Part shown: piece after piece, positions 52,601 to 62,763 of the stretch
Numbering within the stretch: position 1 is the first letter of the stretch
Layout: each line of letters begins with the position of its first letter
DNA from: Pseudomonadota bacterium
GTDB taxonomy: Bacteria; Pseudomonadota; Gammaproteobacteria; Steroidobacterales; Woeseiaceae
Reading direction: 5' to 3'
NCBI GenBank assembly: GCA_022567295.1
Contig: JADFHE010000003.1
Coordinates: 38,721 to 102,720, forward strand
DNA: 64,000 nt
Translations under genes and position numbers: made by a program
Notes under the pieces: model-generated
Told to the model about the DNA's origin: nothing
Databases searched by the model: none
What the model saw: the letters and a program-made list of their open reading frames with translations, nothing else

Positions 52601-53460
52601 AAGTGGTCTTCACTCCCCAAAGCGACATCCATGAATTCAAGTTCTGCGGTGGCATTCGTTACGTGGTGATTGGAGAACGCTAACGCCAGTTCCATGTCAC
52701 CGATTCCCGACTGAAATCGCTTCTCCGTGCGGAAAAGGCTCGACCAGCCAGGGAGACTGATGTTGTCTGCCTCGACAACAAAGTCCCAGCCGCGCTCCGC
52801 GACGGGAACAGTCAGCACTTGAATAGCCGACACACTCAGCTCTCGTCCGAGCTCATTGGGCAAGTCAATATCAGCGTCTATCGCGATTCGTTTTTGGTCA
52901 ACGCTTACGCGAACGCGAGGAAGCGTGAAAATGTGCGGGCGTTTGTCCCCAGGCTGAATGAATCGCAATTCAATGTCTTCGCCGATCACCTCGATGTTGA
53001 CCGCCGCCCGATTCGACCCGCCGGCAAAGGAGCCGAGCAGATCATCGGCGCGGATGCCCTGAATGTGGTAGCTGTCGTCGCCGATGCGGCGAATATCGAT
53101 GCTCGTATCACGAATGACCACCCGGTCCACAATCAAGGTCCGGTCAAACAGCAACCGCATGAGTCCGATACCGATTCGCACTTCCTCAGCGGCGATAATT
53201 CGGACATCGTCGCCTTCACGAACAAGCTCGGCGTCATAGAACTCAAGTTCGGGGCCGCTCAGGCCCCAGCGGGCATCCATACCGGAAAACTCGACCTGCA
53301 TTCCGATCGCCGTGCTCGCCCACCCCTTAATTTCATCCTGATACTCCGGGAGCCGCGGCAGGAACAGTCGAAACAACCCTACGGCAATAGCTAACAGAAT
53401 CACTATGCCTGCCAACGAATAGGCAAGAAAACTGATCAGGCGACGGACAATGCTGTTCAT
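49624..53460 (-). CDS. yhdP: YhdP family AsmA-like protein (TIGR02099)
   Basis: N-terminal TM; very long; ...LGLMSITALPRRLSFDFRDVFRKGFGFDKIAGTFKIDDG; downstream of rng. Confidence 0.92.
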   Translation of the reverse strand: MNSIVRRLISFLAYSLAGIVILLAIAVGLFRLFLPRLPEYQDEIKGWASTAIGMQVEFSGMDARWGLSGPELEFYDAELVREGDDVRIIAAEEVRIGIGLMRLLFDRTLIVDRVVIRDTSIDIRRIGDDSYHIQGIRADDLLGSFAGGSNRAAVNIEVIGEDIELRFIQPGDKRPHIFTLPRVRVSVDQKRIAIDADIDLPNELGRELSVSAIQVLTVPVAERGWDFVVEADNISLPGWSSLFRTEKRFQSGIGDMELALAFSNHHVTNATAELEFMDVALGSEDHFDVRGRVEVDISDSGWLVAAHEFVLAFQDHEWQESTLRVEASVDRDGSIVMLDTRASYLNLDDVAVLEPWLEKEQRVALASFAPSGIVRNLVATVSEIDSNEPRFNISAEFDRVGFLDAPGRPGVRGFSGLVRANRSGGLLEISSGDLEVRVPDYLPEAIKIDFADGTVIWRNSNNRTTILSDSIVIQNEFFYSQSNIQLVLNKDGASPEIDLASTWSISDLAEAKRYIPKKGLSPRLYEWFQMALVSGSIPRGTMSLNGPIDKFPFDGGEGRLLMEASVRNMTFKYHRLWPATEQSDMDIVLDNSRLYTTENRSVSAGIPVVNANIDIPDLRDPVLSIKSFSASTLEAIRDFSMRSPIADVFGGQLDRISVSGDASFIFDLTIPLKIERVQEFEFIARVRSNNGTLAIAGLDPPITELMGEVTIERERISSEGLGGRFLGQDVSISLRRTEDPRFSVIAIVEGTVTGDAIVNDFSLPLEGMVSGATQYEARILFPDGNAEIPLPLTILIESDLEGLAFDLPEPVAKPAESILHVSGDIRFMPGGDIIETAGSAADLVSWQLAFNRPEGSWDFDRGVVTLGGEVMEAADTRGLHIRGTTGVVRLQDWLSLSRSGEKNVGAADRIRSIDLIVDDLYILGQHLQGHRVRVDRSARDWLVQFDGDDIVGSVFVPYDFGGHRAMVLEMEKLRLPGDEAEESSVSEIDPRNLPPIQLQAAEFAFGDRYLGAVTATLEKTENGLRAVNISSKDATYEIVGTGRWMSDDTDPLGSHSFIAATLTSTDVEETMTRLNYQPGIVSNDMSIVFDLNWSGGPRADFFDVLDGEVEVRFGNGQLEEVEPGAGRVFGLMSITALPRRLSFDFRDVFRKGFGFDKIAGTFKIDDGKTLTCDLSLEGPAADIGIVGEADLANRTYNQTAIVSANVGNTLPIVGAVVAGPQVAAALLIFSLIFNKPLQEVGQVYYGISGSWDEPSVDAVDSDAFVASGELAGCLVEGE

Positions 53461-53479
53461 GATGGCCGGTGACTCCACT

Positions 53480-54958
53480 TCACATCAGCACAACGTCGAA
53501 CTGATCCTGAAGGTACAGCGACTCCGTTTGCAGGCGAATTGACTTGCCCGTTTGTTCTTGCAGCTCGGCCAGGCTGCGTGCCTGCTCATCCAACAGCAAC
53601 TCGATAACGTCCTGGTGCGCGAGGACCAGTGCCTCTTCAAATTCAAATTGTCGCGACTGGCGAATGATTTCGCGGAAGACTTCGAAGCACACGGTCTCTG
53701 CCGTCATGACAAAGCCGCGCCCGTTACAGCCCGGGCAATCTTCGCCCAGAACGTGTTGCAGACTCTCGCGTGTTCGTTTGCGCGTCATTTCGACCAGTCC
53801 CAGTGACGACACCGGCATGATCTGGTGGCGGGCGTGATCACGTGACAGAGATTTTTCCAGTACCTGCAGTAACTTGTCGCGATGATTCAACTCCTCCATG
53901 TCGATGAAATCGATAATGATAATGCCACCAAGATTACGCAGCCGAAGCTGCCTGGCTATTGCAACTGCTGCCTCAAGGTTGGTTCGATAGATGGTTTCTT
54001 CGAGATTCCGGTGCCCGACGTAACCGCCCGTATTCACATCGACCGTCGTCATGGCCTCGGTTTGATCGAAAATTATGTAACCACCTGATTTCAAAGGAAT
54101 ACTTCGGTCCATTGATTTGCGTATTTCGTCTTCGATACCGTGCAGATCGAATATCGGGCGACGGCACTTGTAATGTTCCAGCATCGGTTCAGCATCCGGA
54201 AGGTAGGTACTTGTGAATTCCCGCATAGCCCTGAAATCAGGCTCGGAATCAACAAGAATTCGTTCCACATCCGTCGTCACCAGATCGCGAAGTACGCGCA
54301 ATGGCAACGAAAGATCCTCGTGAACCAGTGTTTTTACATCAGCGACCCTGCACCGCTGCTGAACAACATCCCACAACTTGAGCGTATACCGGAGATCCGC
54401 TGAGATGGCATCCGCCGAGGTTCCCTCGGCGACCGTCCTGACGATCGCGCCGCATTCCAGCCCGTGCTCCCTGAGTAGACCATCAACCATAGTGCGGAGT
54501 CGTTCACGTTCCTCGTCGTCTTCAATGCGTGCGGATATGCCGACTGCCCCTCCGCGCGGCAACAGCACCAGGTGCCGAGAGGGTAACGTGACATAGGTCG
54601 AAAGCCGCGCGCCCTTGTTGCCGAGCGGGTCTTTGACCACCTGCACCATGATGTCATCACCCTCGCGAATGAGATCTTTAATGTTGGGTACTTCACCGCT
54701 GTTCTCAGAACTTAATGGTGATGCGATATCGGACGCGTGCAGAAAGGCAGTTCTTTCGAGCCCAATATCAATAAATGCCGCCTGCATGCCAGGTAGAACC
54801 CGGCAAACCCGACCCTTGTAAATATTGCTTGTCAGGCCGCGCCGCGCCGCCCGCTCAATGTGAACCTCCTGCAACACACCGTTCTCAAGCAGTGCGGCGC
54901 GCACTTCGCTGGGCGTAACGTTGACCAGGATTTCTTCTTTCGGCGATTCGTCGGTCAT
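53480..54958 (-). CDS. rng: ribonuclease G
   Basis: EEILVNVTPSEVRAALLENGVLQEVHIERAARRGLTSNIYKGRVCRVLPGMQAAFIDIG; CPGCNGRGFV. Confidence 0.95.
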   Translation of the reverse strand: MTDESPKEEILVNVTPSEVRAALLENGVLQEVHIERAARRGLTSNIYKGRVCRVLPGMQAAFIDIGLERTAFLHASDIASPLSSENSGEVPNIKDLIREGDDIMVQVVKDPLGNKGARLSTYVTLPSRHLVLLPRGGAVGISARIEDDEERERLRTMVDGLLREHGLECGAIVRTVAEGTSADAISADLRYTLKLWDVVQQRCRVADVKTLVHEDLSLPLRVLRDLVTTDVERILVDSEPDFRAMREFTSTYLPDAEPMLEHYKCRRPIFDLHGIEDEIRKSMDRSIPLKSGGYIIFDQTEAMTTVDVNTGGYVGHRNLEETIYRTNLEAAVAIARQLRLRNLGGIIIIDFIDMEELNHRDKLLQVLEKSLSRDHARHQIMPVSSLGLVEMTRKRTRESLQHVLGEDCPGCNGRGFVMTAETVCFEVFREIIRQSRQFEFEEALVLAHQDVIELLLDEQARSLAELQEQTGKSIRLQTESLYLQDQFDVVLM

Positions 54959-55542
54959 TTCTTATTCACAAGTACGTCGATTCCGGCCGCCTGCAACAAC
55001 TCAACCGTCTCAAAAACCGGCAGCCCTACGACTCCGGAATAGCTACCATTGATGCCTTCAACAAACAGGCCACCCAACCCTTGAATGGCGTAAGCGCCAG
55101 CCTTGTCACAGGGCTCTCCACTTTGCCAGTATAAAAAGGCTTCGTCCCGACAAATTTCGCGAAACTGAACTTCAGTCGACGAAAACGCGGCACGAACACC
55201 GTTGGGAGTCCGTAATGCGATGCCTGTCAGTACCCTGTGGTTCCTACCGGACAGAGTCATTAGCATTTCCACGGCATCGTCGGCATCGCGTGGCTTTCCC
55301 AACACACGCTCAGCCAATACGACCGCCGTATCCGCGCCCAGAATCAATTGACCGTCCCTGGCGATCGCCGCTTCGGCCTTGGCTGCAGCCAGCCTTAGCA
55401 CCATCTGTTGCGGCGACTCCCCATCGAGCCGCCTTTCGTCGATCGCAGCGCCCTCGGCCGTAAATTCAAGGCCCAGGGAGAGCAGGATTTCCTGGCGTCT
55501 AGGCGACGATGAAGCCAGATGCAATAACGGCAAAGAACTCAT
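54955..55542 (-). CDS. Maf-family nucleotide pyrophosphatase
   Basis: LHLASSSPRRQEILLSLGLEF; GADTAVVL; GEPCDKAGAYAIQGLGGLFVEGINGSYSGVVGLP. Confidence 0.94.
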   Translation of the reverse strand: MSSLPLLHLASSSPRRQEILLSLGLEFTAEGAAIDERRLDGESPQQMVLRLAAAKAEAAIARDGQLILGADTAVVLAERVLGKPRDADDAVEMLMTLSGRNHRVLTGIALRTPNGVRAAFSSTEVQFREICRDEAFLYWQSGEPCDKAGAYAIQGLGGLFVEGINGSYSGVVGLPVFETVELLQAAGIDVLVNKK

Positions 55543-55551
55543 AGCGGTTTC

Positions 55552-56022
55552 TCAATCGCGGTGATACGGATGCCCGGTCTGCAATGACCATGCCCGATAG
55601 AGCTGCTCCACTAGCAACGCGCGAGCCAATCCGTGCGGTAACGTTAACTGGGACAGCGACCACAGTTGGTCTGCGCGTAGCCGAACGGCTTCAGATACTC
55701 CATCCGGGCCGCCAATGATGAAGCAGAGGTTCCGCCCGTCTGACTGCCAGTCCGACATTCGCGATGCCAGCGATCTGCTGGTTTGCTGTTCGCCGCGCTC
55801 GTCCAACAACACGACCTGCTCGGTCGGGTTAAGCTTGGCGAGAATGTGCTCTCCCTCCGTTTCCATCGCCTGACGCGATTTGTCATTCTTGTTGCGGCGC
55901 ACTGTGGGGATTGTATCAAGGCGAAATTTCCACTCGCGCGGAAAACGCTCAGTATACGTGCCGAAAGCGTCCTCGACCCAAGACGGTTGGCGATCGCCAA
56001 CGGCTAAAAGACGAATATGCAC
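55552..56022 (-). CDS. rlmH: 23S rRNA pseudouridine1915 N3-methyltransferase RlmH
   Basis: MHIRLLAVGDRQPSWVEDAFGTYTERFPREW; FIIGGPDGVSEAV; LPHGLARALLVEQLYRAWSLQTGHPYHRD. Confidence 0.96.
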   Translation of the reverse strand: MHIRLLAVGDRQPSWVEDAFGTYTERFPREWKFRLDTIPTVRRNKNDKSRQAMETEGEHILAKLNPTEQVVLLDERGEQQTSRSLASRMSDWQSDGRNLCFIIGGPDGVSEAVRLRADQLWSLSQLTLPHGLARALLVEQLYRAWSLQTGHPYHRD

Positions 56023-56025
56023 GAC

Positions 56026-56379
56026 CTACCCGTCGGTCGCCACAGCGTCTCCGGACGGTGCAATCGACCAGAGTTTCTCCAGATTGTAGAACTCACGTAC
56101 TTTGGGCAGCATCACATGGACCAATGCATCCTGCAGATCCAGTAACACCCACTCGCAACCGCTCTCTCCTTCAATGCCAGTCGGACGATTGCCGGCTGCC
56201 TTGGCTTTTTCGGCAACATTGTCGACCAGCGCCTTAACATGCCGGCCAGACGTACCACTCGCCACGATCATCCAGTCGGTCACCGTCGTCATATCGCGAA
56301 CATCGAGCCTGACGATATCCAGCGCTTTGATGTCCTGCAACGCCTCAACGACGAGGTCGCTCAATTCTTCGCTATTCAT
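56026..56379 (-). CDS. rsfS: ribosomal silencing factor RsfS
   Basis: ALQDIKALDIVRLDVRDMTTVTDWMIVASGTSGRHVKALVDNV. Confidence 0.95.
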   Translation of the reverse strand: MNSEELSDLVVEALQDIKALDIVRLDVRDMTTVTDWMIVASGTSGRHVKALVDNVAEKAKAAGNRPTGIEGESGCEWVLLDLQDALVHVMLPKVREFYNLEKLWSIAPSGDAVATDG

Positions 56380-57019
56380 GCACATACCTCATATAAACTC
56401 CAGTCTCCTCTATGACTTCTCTCACAGCATCCGGCATCAGGAAGCGCGGATCGCGTCCTGCCGCAACCAGATCCCGGATCTCGGATGACGCGATTTCAAG
56501 TTGCGTCACCGCATGAATGTGTATTCGTCCATGCGTGGCCGCATGCAGGTCATCGACCCGATGGGTACCGTGTTCAGTAATCAGTTCGCCCAGCGGACCG
56601 ATATCCGGCGCCCTCCAGCCCGGCCGATGTGCGACAACAATATGGGCAACATCGAGAATTTCATCCCAACGGTGCCACTTATGCAGCCCGAGAAACGCAT
56701 CCATGCCCAGGATCAGACCCAGCGACTGATCTGGAAATTCCTCACGCAACCCGATTAATGTGTCGATCGAGTAAGACGGCCCGTCACGGCGTAGCTCCCG
56801 ATCGTCGCTGAAAAAACCGTCCTGTCCGGCAATCGCGACGTGAACCATTTGAAATCGCAACTCAGCGTCGGCAATCGTTGTGCCCCGATGCGGTGGATCG
56901 CCGCATGGGATAAAGCGAACCTCGTGAAAGCGCAGTGCCTGCAACATTTCGAACGCCGTTCGCAGGTGGCCATAATGAATCGGGTCAAATGTACCGCCAA
57001 AAGCGCCAATCAGTTTCAT
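56372..57019 (-). CDS. nadD: nicotinate-nucleotide adenylyltransferase
   Basis: LIGAFGGTFDPIHYGHLRTAFEML; internal ATG chosen as start. Confidence 0.94.
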   Translation of the reverse strand: MKLIGAFGGTFDPIHYGHLRTAFEMLQALRFHEVRFIPCGDPPHRGTTIADAELRFQMVHVAIAGQDGFFSDDRELRRDGPSYSIDTLIGLREEFPDQSLGLILGMDAFLGLHKWHRWDEILDVAHIVVAHRPGWRAPDIGPLGELITEHGTHRVDDLHAATHGRIHIHAVTQLEIASSEIRDLVAAGRDPRFLMPDAVREVIEETGVYMRYVHE

Positions 57020-58017
57020 TGCGACAGGCACACGACGACATCGGTCGCCATTCGCCATGGGTTGCCTTCGCGTTGTCCTTTGGCCGCAGCGTCGGCGCGA
57101 CCGGTCGCTTTTAGCAGCTTGTGAAAGTCACCGTGCTGATGCCGGCCGATACAGCTGCGGACCAGACCTTGCCGGTTGCGCCAAACACCGGATTTTTGCA
57201 TCGCACCACCGAGATCGCCGCCCTGCCGAATGACGTCGTCCAGTGTTGCCAGCGTGCGCAACTCACGAGTCAATGCCCACATCACGATGACGGGCTCCAC
57301 GCCTTCGGCACGCAGTCCACCCAGAATTTTTACACAACGATGGGTGTCACCGGCAAGCGCCGCATCAGTCAGCTTGTAAACATCGTATCGACTACTGTTT
57401 GCCACCGCGTCGTTAACGGCCTCGGCACTGACCTTTCCCTCGCCGAGTATTAATCGCAGTTTTTCGATTTCCTGTTGGGCCGCGAGCAGATTGCCTTCGA
57501 CCCGATCTGCGATCAAAGCTGCCGCATCATGATCGGGCTGCAATCCGGCGGCACGCATTCTGCTGGCTACCCAGCCCGGAAGTTCACGTACACCGATCGG
57601 CCAGACCGGCAGTGACACTCCTTTCTTGTCGATAGTCTTCGCCCACTTCGATGCGCCGCTGCTTTTGTCGAGTTTGGGGCCGATTACGATGACTAGCAGC
57701 TCCGGCCCGGACTGCCCCACCAGATCAATAATCGCCTGACTGCCTGCCGTACCGGGTTTGCCGGTCGGCAGCCGCAATTCGATGATGCGCTGCTCGGCAA
57801 ACAACGACAGATTGCCGGTCGACGCCAGCAGCCCATGCCAGTCAAATCCTGCCGTCGCCGTGTGCCGCTCGCGAGACGTGAAACCGCGCGCGCGCGCCGT
57901 TTCACGGATAGTGTCCAGTGCCTCGTCAACAAGCAGGTGCTCGTCACCAGTAACAAGGTAACAAGGAGCGAGCGTTTTCAGGAGATGCGAGGAAAGCTGA
58001 TTAGCCTGGATCTTCAA
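57016..58017 (-). CDS. holA: DNA polymerase III delta subunit
   Basis: APCYLVTGDEHLLVDEALDTIRETARARGF...; nadD-holA synteny. Confidence 0.92.
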   Translation of the reverse strand: MKIQANQLSSHLLKTLAPCYLVTGDEHLLVDEALDTIRETARARGFTSRERHTATAGFDWHGLLASTGNLSLFAEQRIIELRLPTGKPGTAGSQAIIDLVGQSGPELLVIVIGPKLDKSSGASKWAKTIDKKGVSLPVWPIGVRELPGWVASRMRAAGLQPDHDAAALIADRVEGNLLAAQQEIEKLRLILGEGKVSAEAVNDAVANSSRYDVYKLTDAALAGDTHRCVKILGGLRAEGVEPVIVMWALTRELRTLATLDDVIRQGGDLGGAMQKSGVWRNRQGLVRSCIGRHQHGDFHKLLKATGRADAAAKGQREGNPWRMATDVVVCLSQ

Positions 58018-58268
58018 GCAAGCTGCTCCATGCTTATCGATTCGTCTTCGAGCAGGACGGGAATACCATCATCGACAGGGTAAATGCGTTTGCCGTCGTC
58101 GGTAATCAGCGCCTCGGTCAGCGCGGCGGCGACGGTTGAACCCCCGTGATTAACGAGCTTACCAGCGTCGATTGCCGCGTTGACGCGGGCCAGTTTTTCT
58201 TTTTTTAGCACCGACAGGCCCTTGTGGGAAACCGGGCATCGCAGAATCGTCAGTAAGCGCTTGTCCAT
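58014..58268 (-). CDS. UPF0434/Trm112-like protein
   Basis: MDKRLLTILRCPVSHKGLSVLKKEK...YPVDDGIPVLLEDESI. Confidence 0.87.
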   Translation of the reverse strand: MDKRLLTILRCPVSHKGLSVLKKEKLARVNAAIDAGKLVNHGGSTVAAALTEALITDDGKRIYPVDDGIPVLLEDESISMEQLA

Positions 58269-58285
58269 GCGCCCATTGTAGCGCT

Positions 58286-59320
58286 TCAATAGCGCTTCAG
58301 CACGGCTGCAAGCTCAATATTGCCGCTGCTTTGTGCCGCCGCAATCGCCGCTGGCACATCTTCGATGTGCGGCCTGAAACTCTCGTCGAGCAAGCGGCAA
58401 CGCATAATGACTTTGAGGGCCAGAATCGTCTCGCCATGCTGCAACATGTCGTGAATATAGTGCTGCGCGAAGAACAGCGCGTGCGTGTTGTTTTCCCAAC
58501 GCATCATGCGATCGAAAAACCACGCCCAGGCCGCTGCCGCATCCGCTTCCTGCCCGATCCAATCGATGATGTGTTTGAAACCGCCCTGTCTATTGCCCCG
58601 GCTGACAAACCCGTATGCATGCGTCAAGACGTCGGTACGGGCTTTTTCCAGATCGCCCGCTATCTCGTCGCCGCCAGGTTGCAGCGAATCGGGGATGCTG
58701 ATGTCCTCCATCAAACGGTACGGCTCAATCAGGCTACCGACAAGAGAAAAAAATGACACTAACAAAAACATTTGCACCAGGTTGGCGATCATCCATGCCA
58801 GCGACTGCGCCTGAATACTGAGCCAGCCCGCAATGACCATATAGGCCGTGGCGATCCAGAACGTTGCCTTGCACTTTTGCAACAACCGGCTGATCGCGAC
58901 CGGACTGAGGCTTTGCAGCGGTGAATGCGTGATCGCGAGAATCGCAAGAGATGCTGGCAGGACGATTCCGGCCAGCAGCAAAACCAGCCATCCAGCCCGT
59001 ACGCCAAAGTTTTGGCTCACCGACGATACGGCCCATCCGGCGAGGATGAACAACGGCACCGGAAACAATGTCCACGCGTTACCTAGCCAGTTGAAAAACT
59101 CAGCGTCCAGCGCCGGCGGTTCCCGTCCTAGCGCGCGCGCCTCGAGAACGATCATTTGCAGACGAAACACGGCTGGCACGACAAGAAACATAAGAAACAG
59201 GCCAAGCACGCCACCCCAGCGCGCAAAAGACATCAGCAACCAGAGGAGTAGCACTGGCAATACGACACTGGCATGCGTTATCGGATAGACGATAGCTCGG
59301 GCAACGTCAATCGGCTTCAT
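58286..59320 (-). CDS. Hypothetical multi-pass membrane protein
   Basis: Long ORF with several hydrophobic helices ([32 protein letters not shown]). Confidence 0.7.
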   Translation of the reverse strand: MKPIDVARAIVYPITHASVVLPVLLLWLLMSFARWGGVLGLFLMFLVVPAVFRLQMIVLEARALGREPPALDAEFFNWLGNAWTLFPVPLFILAGWAVSSVSQNFGVRAGWLVLLLAGIVLPASLAILAITHSPLQSLSPVAISRLLQKCKATFWIATAYMVIAGWLSIQAQSLAWMIANLVQMFLLVSFFSLVGSLIEPYRLMEDISIPDSLQPGGDEIAGDLEKARTDVLTHAYGFVSRGNRQGGFKHIIDWIGQEADAAAAWAWFFDRMMRWENNTHALFFAQHYIHDMLQHGETILALKVIMRCRLLDESFRPHIEDVPAAIAAAQSSGNIELAAVLKRY

Positions 59321-59573
59321 TCTTGTCCGTATTGGAATCGGGCACCGGATCGTATCCCGATCCACCCCAGGGGTGGCAACGGCCGATACGATTTGCCGCC
59401 AGCGAGATTCCTCTCAGGAGCCCATGTTCTTGCAACGCTTCAATCGCATAGCTTGAACAGGTGGGATCGAATCGACAGCTGGGTCCAAGCCATGGAGAAA
59501 CTGCCAGCCGGTAAATCCGTAACAGTTGGATGAGCGGCCACGCGAACATATTTTTGCTCACGGCACTGGCCAT
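59307..59573 (-). CDS. yidD: Membrane protein insertion efficiency factor YidD
   Basis: [42 protein letters not shown] overlap with sufE. Confidence 0.93.
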   Translation of the reverse strand: MASAVSKNMFAWPLIQLLRIYRLAVSPWLGPSCRFDPTCSSYAIEALQEHGLLRGISLAANRIGRCHPWGGSGYDPVPDSNTDKNEAD

Positions 59574-60016
59574 CAGGAAGCCTCCAGGGCTTCTGACGCA
59601 AATCGCCGGATCGCCTTGAGCATTGACCACAATCCATTGCTGCGCGTTGGGCTCAGGTGGCTTTCGAGCTGCAAAGCGGCAACAAAATCCGGTGGCGTAT
59701 CGAGTATATCTTGCGGTTTTCGCCCACTATATATTCTTAGCAGCAAAGCGATCAGGCCGGAAACAATGGCAGCATCGCTGATTGCCCGAAACTGCAGCCG
59801 GCCATCTTTTTGATCAGCGACAAACCACACCTGCGACTGACAGCCACGAATGCGGTTGTCTTCGGTCTGCAGTGTCTCCGGAAATTTGGGCAGGCGGCGA
59901 CCCAGGTCAATCAGATATTGGTAGCGGTCCATCCAGTCTTCAAACATTTCGAAGTCCCCGATGAGTTCCTGCTGCGCCGCCTGTATCTCGTTGCTCACTG
60001 ACGACTCCGGCGCCAC
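59573..60016 (-). CDS. sufE: SufE family protein
   Basis: [38 protein letters not shown]. Confidence 0.94.
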   Translation of the reverse strand: MAPESSVSNEIQAAQQELIGDFEMFEDWMDRYQYLIDLGRRLPKFPETLQTEDNRIRGCQSQVWFVADQKDGRLQFRAISDAAIVSGLIALLLRIYSGRKPQDILDTPPDFVAALQLESHLSPTRSNGLWSMLKAIRRFASEALEAS

Positions 60017-61377
60017 GTCGTACCGTCGCGGCCATCCTGAATCGTAATCCCGGCGTCGACAAGTTGATCGCGGAAAGCATCGGCTGCCGTATAATCGCCA
60101 GCAGCTTTCGCCGCGGTGCGTTTTTCGATCAGCACTTCGATTTCTTCGGCAGGCAAATCACCCTCTACATGCCCGGCAAACCATGCGTCCGGATCAGTGC
60201 CCAATAGACCCAGTAACTCGCCGCACGCGTACATCTGGGCCGCCAGCTCGGACTTCGTCTTTGCGTCACTCGCTTTGTTGAGACTGCGGGCAAGTCCGAA
60301 AAATTCCGCCATGGCTTTCGGCGTGTTGAGATCGTCTTCAAGTGCTGCCAGCAGTGTTTGCGAAACCTCTGCGGCCGCGCGAGCATCGTCGGACACGTCA
60401 ATACCCTGCACAGCACCGTACAGCCGGTCCAGCATGCGTCTTGCGGACTCAATCGTTTCTGCGGACCAGTCGAGTGGTTGTCGGTAATGAGCACCCAGGA
60501 GTGCGAGTCGAATGACTTCCCCTGGAACCGTTTTGATCAGGTCATGCACGAGCAGCACATTGCCCAGCGATTTGGACATCTTGGTGTGGTCCATGCTGAG
60601 AAAGCCGTTGTGCAGCCAATAGCGCACGAACGGCGCACCGCCATGCGCGCTGCAGCTCTGCGCCATCTCATTTTCATGATGCGGAAACACAAGATCTTGC
60701 CCGCCGGCATGAATATCAATCGTATCACCGAGATGTTTTTCAGCCATCGCAGAACACTCAATGTGCCAGCCCGGCCGGCCACGACCCCACGGGGACTCCC
60801 AGCCAGGCAGTTCAGGTGTTGATGGTTTCCACAACACGAAATCGTGTGCCGCTTTTTTGTAGGGAGCGACCTCGACCCGGGCGCCAGCGATCATCTCCCG
60901 CAGATTGCGCTTTGAAAGCGCACCGTAATTGTCTTTTGATGACACGTCGAACAGTACATGACCTTCAGCCTCGTACGCGAATCCATTCGCAATCAATATC
61001 TCGATCATCGCGATCATTTCAGCGATGTGCTGAGTTGCGCGTGGCTCTATGTCGGGTGGGCGGACACCGAGCGCACCCATGTCGTCGTTGTACGCCGTGA
61101 TGAAATGCGCCGTGATCTCGTCGATAGGCTTGCCAGTCTCAACAGACGCCGCATTTATCTTGTCATCAACGTCCGTGATATTGCGCGCGAATGTCAGCTT
61201 GTAGGTGCGCCGCAGTAACCTTGCCAGCAGGTCGAATACGACCGCCGGTCGCGCGTTGCCTACGTGAGCGTAGTTGTAAACGGTCGGCCCGCACAGATAC
61301 ATCGTCACCTCGCCTTCGATCAGGGGCTCGAACGGTACTTTCTTGCCGCGAAGTGTGTCGTGTAGCTGTATGGTCAT
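59995..61377 (-). CDS. cysS: cysteinyl-tRNA synthetase
   Basis: [52 protein letters not shown]. Confidence 0.97.
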   Translation of the reverse strand: MTIQLHDTLRGKKVPFEPLIEGEVTMYLCGPTVYNYAHVGNARPAVVFDLLARLLRRTYKLTFARNITDVDDKINAASVETGKPIDEITAHFITAYNDDMGALGVRPPDIEPRATQHIAEMIAMIEILIANGFAYEAEGHVLFDVSSKDNYGALSKRNLREMIAGARVEVAPYKKAAHDFVLWKPSTPELPGWESPWGRGRPGWHIECSAMAEKHLGDTIDIHAGGQDLVFPHHENEMAQSCSAHGGAPFVRYWLHNGFLSMDHTKMSKSLGNVLLVHDLIKTVPGEVIRLALLGAHYRQPLDWSAETIESARRMLDRLYGAVQGIDVSDDARAAAEVSQTLLAALEDDLNTPKAMAEFFGLARSLNKASDAKTKSELAAQMYACGELLGLLGTDPDAWFAGHVEGDLPAEEIEVLIEKRTAAKAAGDYTAADAFRDQLVDAGITIQDGRDGTTWRRSRQ

Positions 61378-61483
61378 GAATTAGCGGCTCGGCCGATCAA
61401 AGGACGCAATCATAGCAACATTGCTGCCAGCCGCTACGCCCGGTATTCTTCCGGCCCCAGAATCATTACAGCAAGGAATCACA

Positions 61484-61981
61484 ATGCCTGTCGCGTCTGT
61501 CAGATTTCGAGCCCGCAAATCAATCGAGCAGGTTGAGGAAGGCAGCGAACTTGCGCCCAAGTTCGACGATCGCGGACTGATCACCGTCGTAACAACCGAT
61601 GTCAACAGCGGCGAACTGCTCATGCAGGGGTGCATGAACGCTGAGGCCCTGCAGCTCACGATTGCAACGGGTGAGGCACATTACTATAGCCGCAGTCGCC
61701 AGGCTCTCTGGCACAAAGGCGCCACGAGCGGCCTGGTGCAATCGGTTCGGGAACTGTTGATCGACGATGATCAGGACTGCATCTGGCTACGGGTCGATGT
61801 CACAGGCGGCGCCAGCTGTCACGTCGGCTACCGCAGCTGCTTCTATCGTAAGATCCCGGTAGGCAACGACTTCGCGAGCAAGCAACAGCAAGGACATGTG
61901 GAACTTGAATGGACGGACACCGAGAAGGTCTTCGATCCCGACGAAGTTTACGGCGACATGCCGAACCCAACCGTCCTCTGA
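61484..61981 (+). CDS. HisI-like phosphoribosyl-AMP cyclohydrolase family protein
   Basis: [62 protein letters not shown]. Confidence 0.82.
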   Translation: MPVASVRFRARKSIEQVEEGSELAPKFDDRGLITVVTTDVNSGELLMQGCMNAEALQLTIATGEAHYYSRSRQALWHKGATSGLVQSVRELLIDDDQDCIWLRVDVTGGASCHVGYRSCFYRKIPVGNDFASKQQQGHVELEWTDTEKVFDPDEVYGDMPNPTVL

Positions 61982-62040
61982 TTGCGGGCCATGTCAGACG
62001 CCATTGGCAGAGTGGTCGTCGGCCAACCCGCATTGCATGG

Positions 62041-62739
62041 TCAGAACCGGCCTTCAGCGTCATGCCGCCGTTTATCTCGCAGACGTCGCGCTGCCGGCTG
62101 CGGTTCCGCCATCGCAATCGCCCGCGCCTGATACGCGTACTCGATCGTGCCGATCAACCACAGGAAATACCCGATCAGCTCGATGAATTCCTCGACGGCG
62201 AGCGTGACGATGCGTGTGTAATCCTCACCGAGTATCGACATCCACAACGGCTCGTGGCCAACCAACCGCACGAACGCAAACAGGATAACGGCACCCGAAA
62301 ACAACAGGGTAAGGCCCGGTGATGGCCAGATTCGGGCAAGCGCAATCTGTAGACGTTTGCGGCTCCTGTACGTATAGGCAATCACCAGCGACCCAATTAC
62401 GACAATGATCACCTGCCACAGATTGTCGATAATGAATCGATCCAGAAAGTAGTCCAACTCTCGAATCAGAAACGCCAGTGCCATGCCGCCGAACGGAATC
62501 GCAATCGGTCGCTGCATCGGGCAATAGCGGGCCACCCACCACATGATGACGCCGCAGACGCCGAGAATGATGGCCTGGATAATCTCAACCGGAGAGAATT
62601 CGCTGGTGCCATACTGATCCGTTTCACTGACCATGATGTGGAGCTTGAGGCTGCCCGGAGCTACAAGTTCCATTTGTGTCAGCGCCCACGTCACAAACGC
62701 GATAGCAATGAAATACAACAGGTAGCGTAACCAGGGCAT
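62041..62739 (-). CDS. Hypothetical multi-pass membrane protein
   Basis: Hydrophobic helices along the ORF (LYFIAIAFVTWAL, IIQAIILGVCGVIMWWVA, WQVIIVVIGSLVIAYTY). Confidence 0.68.
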   Translation of the reverse strand: MPWLRYLLYFIAIAFVTWALTQMELVAPGSLKLHIMVSETDQYGTSEFSPVEIIQAIILGVCGVIMWWVARYCPMQRPIAIPFGGMALAFLIRELDYFLDRFIIDNLWQVIIVVIGSLVIAYTYRSRKRLQIALARIWPSPGLTLLFSGAVILFAFVRLVGHEPLWMSILGEDYTRIVTLAVEEFIELIGYFLWLIGTIEYAYQARAIAMAEPQPAARRLRDKRRHDAEGRF

Positions 62740-62763
62740 GCCAAACTATACACTGCAACCGAT

